From an uncultured Collinsella sp. (GTDB lineage Bacteria; Actinomycetota; Coriobacteriia; Coriobacteriales; Coriobacteriaceae): a stretch of 16,347 nucleotides of DNA. The notes under the pieces are model-generated. The model searched no databases, was not told the origin of the DNA, and worked only from the letters and a program-made list of their open reading frames with translations. Position 1 is the first letter of the stretch. Each line of letters starts with the position of its first letter. The position numbers were made by a program, and so were the translations under genes. Location of the stretch: the NCBI GenBank assembly GCA_937934165.1, contig CALGZX010000015.1:1-16347 (forward strand). Direction: 5' to 3'. This document shows, in pieces, positions 13,029-16,347 of the stretch.

Positions 13029-16000
13029 TATGCATTCACGACCTTTCCGGTTTCGCGATCAAGTTTTTGCGAGACGACGCGACTGACGCCGTCAGCTTGC
13101 ATCGAGACGCCATAGAGAACGTCAGCGTCCTCCATAGTACGGCGCTGATGCGAGATAACCAAGAGCTGCGTATCGGAACGCAACACATCGAGTGCGCCAA
13201 TGAGCTTGGACAGGTTAGCGTCGTCGAGCGCCGCCTCGACCTCGTCCAGCACATAGAACGGCACCGTGCGCGTGCGATACACGGCAAAGAGCAGGGCGAG
13301 CGCCGTCAGGCTCTTCTCGCCGCCCGACATGAGCATCATCTTGGTGATGCGCTTGCCACGCGGCTGCGCCACGACTTCGATGCCCGTCTCGGCCGGATGC
13401 TCAGGGTCGGTCATCTCCAGATGTGCCTGGCCACCCGGGAACAGCATGGCGAAGATCTCGCGGAAGTTCGCATCGACCTTCTCAAAGGTCACCAGGAAGG
13501 CTTTGCGCATCTTACGGTCGATGGCCACGGTAATCTTGGTGAGCGCCTTGCGCGCGCTCTCCAGATCGGCCAGCTGCTCCTCGATATAATCGGCACGGCG
13601 CTTGAGCTGCTCGTACTCCTCCATGGCAACCTGGTTCACAGGGCCCAGGTTGTTGATCTGGCGCACGAGCTGGTTGAGCTCGCGCTCAGCAGCGTCACGG
13701 TCGGCGGGCGCAGGAAGCATGAGCGCTTCCTCGAGCACCGTGGTGCCATCGGCGGTAATGGCCTTGATGGCCGCCTCTACCTGCACCTCGAGCTTGCCAC
13801 GTGCGACCTTGAACTCGTTTTGCGTCGCCGTGGCGGCATCAACCCGCTCCTTGGCACGAGCAACCTCGGCCTTGGCGTCTTCGATGGTCTTCTTGAGCGA
13901 GGCCGAGTCCGCCTCCTCGAGCGAAGCCTGGTCACGCAGACGCGCGGCCCAATCCGACGCGCGCTCCAGCAGGGCCGAATAGCGCTCGTGCATGGGGTCG
14001 ACGCGCAGGCGCAGCAGCTCGAGTGAGCGCGAGGCCTGGCGTGTTCCGCGGATACGACGGTCGATGCCCTCAAGACGATGCTCCAGGTCGGGCACGCGAC
14101 CCTTCAGCGAACGCAGGCGCTCGCTCGTCTGGGCTAGGCGAACCTTGGCGTCGGCGAGCTTGCCGGCGGCCTCGGAATCGTCACGGCGAACGCGGTCGAG
14201 TTCGTCGTTGGCCTCGGCAATCTGCAAGCACAGATCGCTTGCCTGCGCGCGGGCCTCGTCACGCGAACGGGTGAGCTCATCAACCCGCGGGCGCGCAGCG
14301 CGAACGGCTTCGGAGGCCTGCTCGCGACGCTTGGAGATGCGCACGCGCTCGACCTCGGCATTGTTGGCGCTTTGCTCCAAGCGGCCGATCTCGGAGAGCA
14401 GCGAGCGGCGCTCGCCCTCAAGACGGGCGATCTCGCCGGCGGCATCGTCCTCAGCGGCACGCGCTTCCTCAACGGCCGCGTTGGCCTCGACGACCCGATC
14501 CGACACATGCTCAAACACAGCGGCCAAATCGGGCTCAAGCCCCTCCAGCTCGCGAATGCGACGCTTACGCTCCAGAGCACCCGACGCCTCGCCGGCATCG
14601 AGGCCCACACGCACCAGGCCGCCGCAGGCGACGCGGGCGCCATCGGGGGTCACGTAAGTCACGCCGTCAACGACCGGCGCCGAAAGCGCGGCAGAAAGAT
14701 CGTCCACGACGTAATAGCCGCCGAGCAGCGCCTCGACGACGGGTCCGTAGCCTGCGCGCACGGACAGACGATCAACCAGACGGGTACCGGAGGCGCCCAC
14801 AGCGGCGGTAGAGCCGCTCACGCCGCGCGCCACCAGCAGTGCCTCGCCCGAGGCCTTATTTTGGTCCAGAGCCGCACGACCGGCACGCTCAAGCGTGGCG
14901 GCGTCATCAAATAGCAAGGCATCGATATCGCCGGCAAGCAGCTGCTCGACCAGACCCTCGAGCTCACGAGGAGCCTCGAGCACGTCGCCCAGACGACCCG
15001 AGACATCATCGCCCAGCGCACCCATCAGACGGCTCACCAGCGGCGAGCTGTCGGCCATGCGGGCATCGAGCTTCTTTTGGCTCGCGAGCTCAGAGCGAAC
15101 CTCGGACAGTTTGTTGCGCGCCTCGCTCTCGCGATTACGCAAGTCCTTAAGGGCAGCGCGGGCGACCTCGGTGGCCTCGCGCGCATCAATCTGGGCTTGA
15201 CGGGCCTGATCGAGTGCACTGTCGAGCTCCTCAGCGCGGTCGCGACGGCTCTCGAGCGAGGCCGTGACCTCCTCGAGCTGTTCGTCGATCTGCTCCAGGC
15301 GCGAGGCGTACATGTTGTCCTCGACCTCGGCGTTGCTCAGCGAGTCCTTCACCTTGGCGAGCTCGAGCGCGGCGTTATCGGCCACACGCTGCACATCGCG
15401 CTGCTCGCGCGTGAGCTGCGAAATCTGATTGTCGAGCGCCACACGCCGCTCGTGGAGCTCAGCGGCAGCAGGACCGGCGGCGTCAACGTCCTCCTGGGCC
15501 TGCATATGCGCGCCGGTCACTTCCTCAAGCTGGGCGCGCGCGTCCTCGAGCTCCTCGACCACGCGACGGCGCTGATGCTCGGAGCTCGAGATCTGGCCGC
15601 GCATGTCGGACAGGCGCGACACCATGTTGTGGCCCTTTTCCTCGAGCAGGCGCATGTCGGAGTTAATGCGGCCGACCACGTCTTGCATATGACGGCGCTG
15701 CTCGCCCAGATCGCCCACAAACAGGCCCTTTTCCTCGAGCATAACTTGGAGCTTCTCGAGCTCGCGCTCTTTCTCGCCCAGGCGGTATTGCGCGAGCTCA
15801 AGCTCGGCAGCGCCCTCCTTGGAGCGGCTCTCCAGGTCGTTCCACTGCGACTGCAGCGAACGGAGCTCATCGACGGCCAGCATCTGCGTAAGCTCGTTCG
15901 CGCGCGAGGACAACTCTTTGTACTTGCGCGTGCGATCGACCTGACGCTCCAGCGGTCGCAGCTGACGGGCGATTTCCTTGTTGATATCGCGGGCACGGGT

Positions 16001-16347
16001 CAGGTGCTCGTCCATCGACTTGATCTTTTTGAGCGCACGCTCCTTGCGACGCTTGTGCTTGGAAATGCCGGCGGCCTCCTCAATAAGGGCGCGGCGCTCC
16101 TCGGGGCGGCTCTGCAAAATGGCATCGAGCTTGCCCTGGCTGATGATGGAATGCGTATCCTTGCCCAGGCCCGAATCGTGCAGGATGTCCTGAATGTCCA
16201 TCAGACGGCACGGGCTCGAGTTGATGAGGTACTCGCTTTCGCCCGAGCGGTACATACGACGGGTGATAGCCACCTCGTCAAAGTCGACGGGCAGCATATG
16301 GTCCGAGTTGTCGAGCACCAGCGTGACCTCGGCCACACCCACCGGCT
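13028..16347 (-). CDS. smc: Chromosome segregation protein SMC, N-terminus beyond the window
   Basis: About 1105 residues of the long coiled-coil ATPase that condenses and segregates chromosomes. The Walker A region and first strands lie beyond the right edge; the frame is open to the last base. Positions below count from the GTG codon at 16342. The first visible block is GVAEVTLVLDNSD, then SIISQGKLDAIL (65-76) and EEAAGISKHKRRKE (88-101), which start the first coiled coil. Coiled coil runs to about 430, the hinge spans roughly 435-585 (GDDVSGRLGDVL and TPDGARVACGGLVR are recognisable), and the second coiled coil runs to about 940. The C-terminal head has the signature LMSGGEKSLTALAL (1004-1017), Walker B FYVLDEVEAALDDAN (1029-1043) and VISHQRRTM. 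Complete SMC proteins are about 1150-1200 residues, so only about 75-90 are missing. It is the first visible gene of the smc-ftsY-ffh block. Confidence 0.97.
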   Translation of the reverse strand, partial: PVGVAEVTLVLDNSDHMLPVDFDEVAITRRMYRSGESEYLINSSPCRLMDIQDILHDSGLGKDTHSIISQGKLDAILQSRPEERRALIEEAAGISKHKRRKERALKKIKSMDEHLTRARDINKEIARQLRPLERQVDRTRKYKELSSRANELTQMLAVDELRSLQSQWNDLESRSKEGAAELELAQYRLGEKERELEKLQVMLEEKGLFVGDLGEQRRHMQDVVGRINSDMRLLEEKGHNMVSRLSDMRGQISSSEHQRRRVVEELEDARAQLEEVTGAHMQAQEDVDAAGPAAAELHERRVALDNQISQLTREQRDVQRVADNAALELAKVKDSLSNAEVEDNMYASRLEQIDEQLEEVTASLESRRDRAEELDSALDQARQAQIDAREATEVARAALKDLRNRESEARNKLSEVRSELASQKKLDARMADSSPLVSRLMGALGDDVSGRLGDVLEAPRELEGLVEQLLAGDIDALLFDDAATLERAGRAALDQNKASGEALLVARGVSGSTAAVGASGTRLVDRLSVRAGYGPVVEALLGGYYVVDDLSAALSAPVVDGVTYVTPDGARVACGGLVRVGLDAGEASGALERKRRIRELEGLEPDLAAVFEHVSDRVVEANAAVEEARAAEDDAAGEIARLEGERRSLLSEIGRLEQSANNAEVERVRISKRREQASEAVRAARPRVDELTRSRDEARAQASDLCLQIAEANDELDRVRRDDSEAAGKLADAKVRLAQTSERLRSLKGRVPDLEHRLEGIDRRIRGTRQASRSLELLRLRVDPMHERYSALLERASDWAARLRDQASLEEADSASLKKTIEDAKAEVARAKERVDAATATQNEFKVARGKLEVQVEAAIKAITADGTTVLEEALMLPAPADRDAAERELNQLVRQINNLGPVNQVAMEEYEQLKRRADYIEEQLADLESARKALTKITVAIDRKMRKAFLVTFEKVDANFREIFAMLFPGGQAHLEMTDPEHPAETGIEVVAQPRGKRITKMMLMSGGEKSLTALALLFAVYRTRTVPFYVLDEVEAALDDANLSKLIGALDVLRSDTQLLVISHQRRTMEDADVLYGVSMQADGVSRVVSQKLDRETGKVVNA

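Overview
The window reads as chromosome from a high-GC, anaerobic Actinomycetota of the Coriobacteriia type. A Collinsella-like gut organism is my best guess. This rests on gene content and style (compact smc-ftsY-ffh block, clostridial-like ThyA, T-box control, DUF134/NifX-type protein), not on a database match. No rRNA, tRNA, CRISPR array or prophage was seen.

Left end (1-463). There is no gene on the + strand here. The minus strand holds a complete T-box riboswitch with its own promoter, antiterminator and intrinsic terminator. It controls a gene lying just beyond the left edge, and the likely specifier codon ATC points to isoleucine (perhaps ileS). Divergent from it is a GldA/HcxA-like metal-dependent alcohol dehydrogenase (464-1546), closed by a strong terminator.

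Middle (1595-9525). On the minus strand lie a DUF523 protein and the membrane protease FtsH. A short corrinoid adenosyltransferase (CobO/BtuR family) diverges from ftsH. Next comes a RAYT-type Y1 transposase bracketed by inverted copies of a 27-nt-periodic REP-like repeat. This island fills the space between the cobO stop codon and the stop codon of a convergent MATE exporter. Upstream of the exporter are a SpoU-type RNA 2'-O-methyltransferase and a thyA-dfrA (folA) pair, which together make dTMP and recycle the folate by-product.

Right half (9526-16347). A divergent control region carries a promoter for thyA and, for the + strand, a promoter flanked by two TGACATATG-type palindromes whose centres are 53 bp apart. 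That promoter serves a DUF134 regulator fused to a NifX/NifB-like domain with a His/Cys-rich tail. The fusion has a strong internal ribosome-binding site and ATG at the domain junction. Convergent to it is the smc-ftsY-ffh operon (reading leftward; smc truncated by the right edge). It links chromosome condensation with the two GTPases of the signal recognition particle pathway, and the genes are joined by a one-base stop/start overlap and a 10-nt gap.

The most unusual parts are the DUF134-NifX fusion with its paired palindromes and the self-contained RAYT/REP island.
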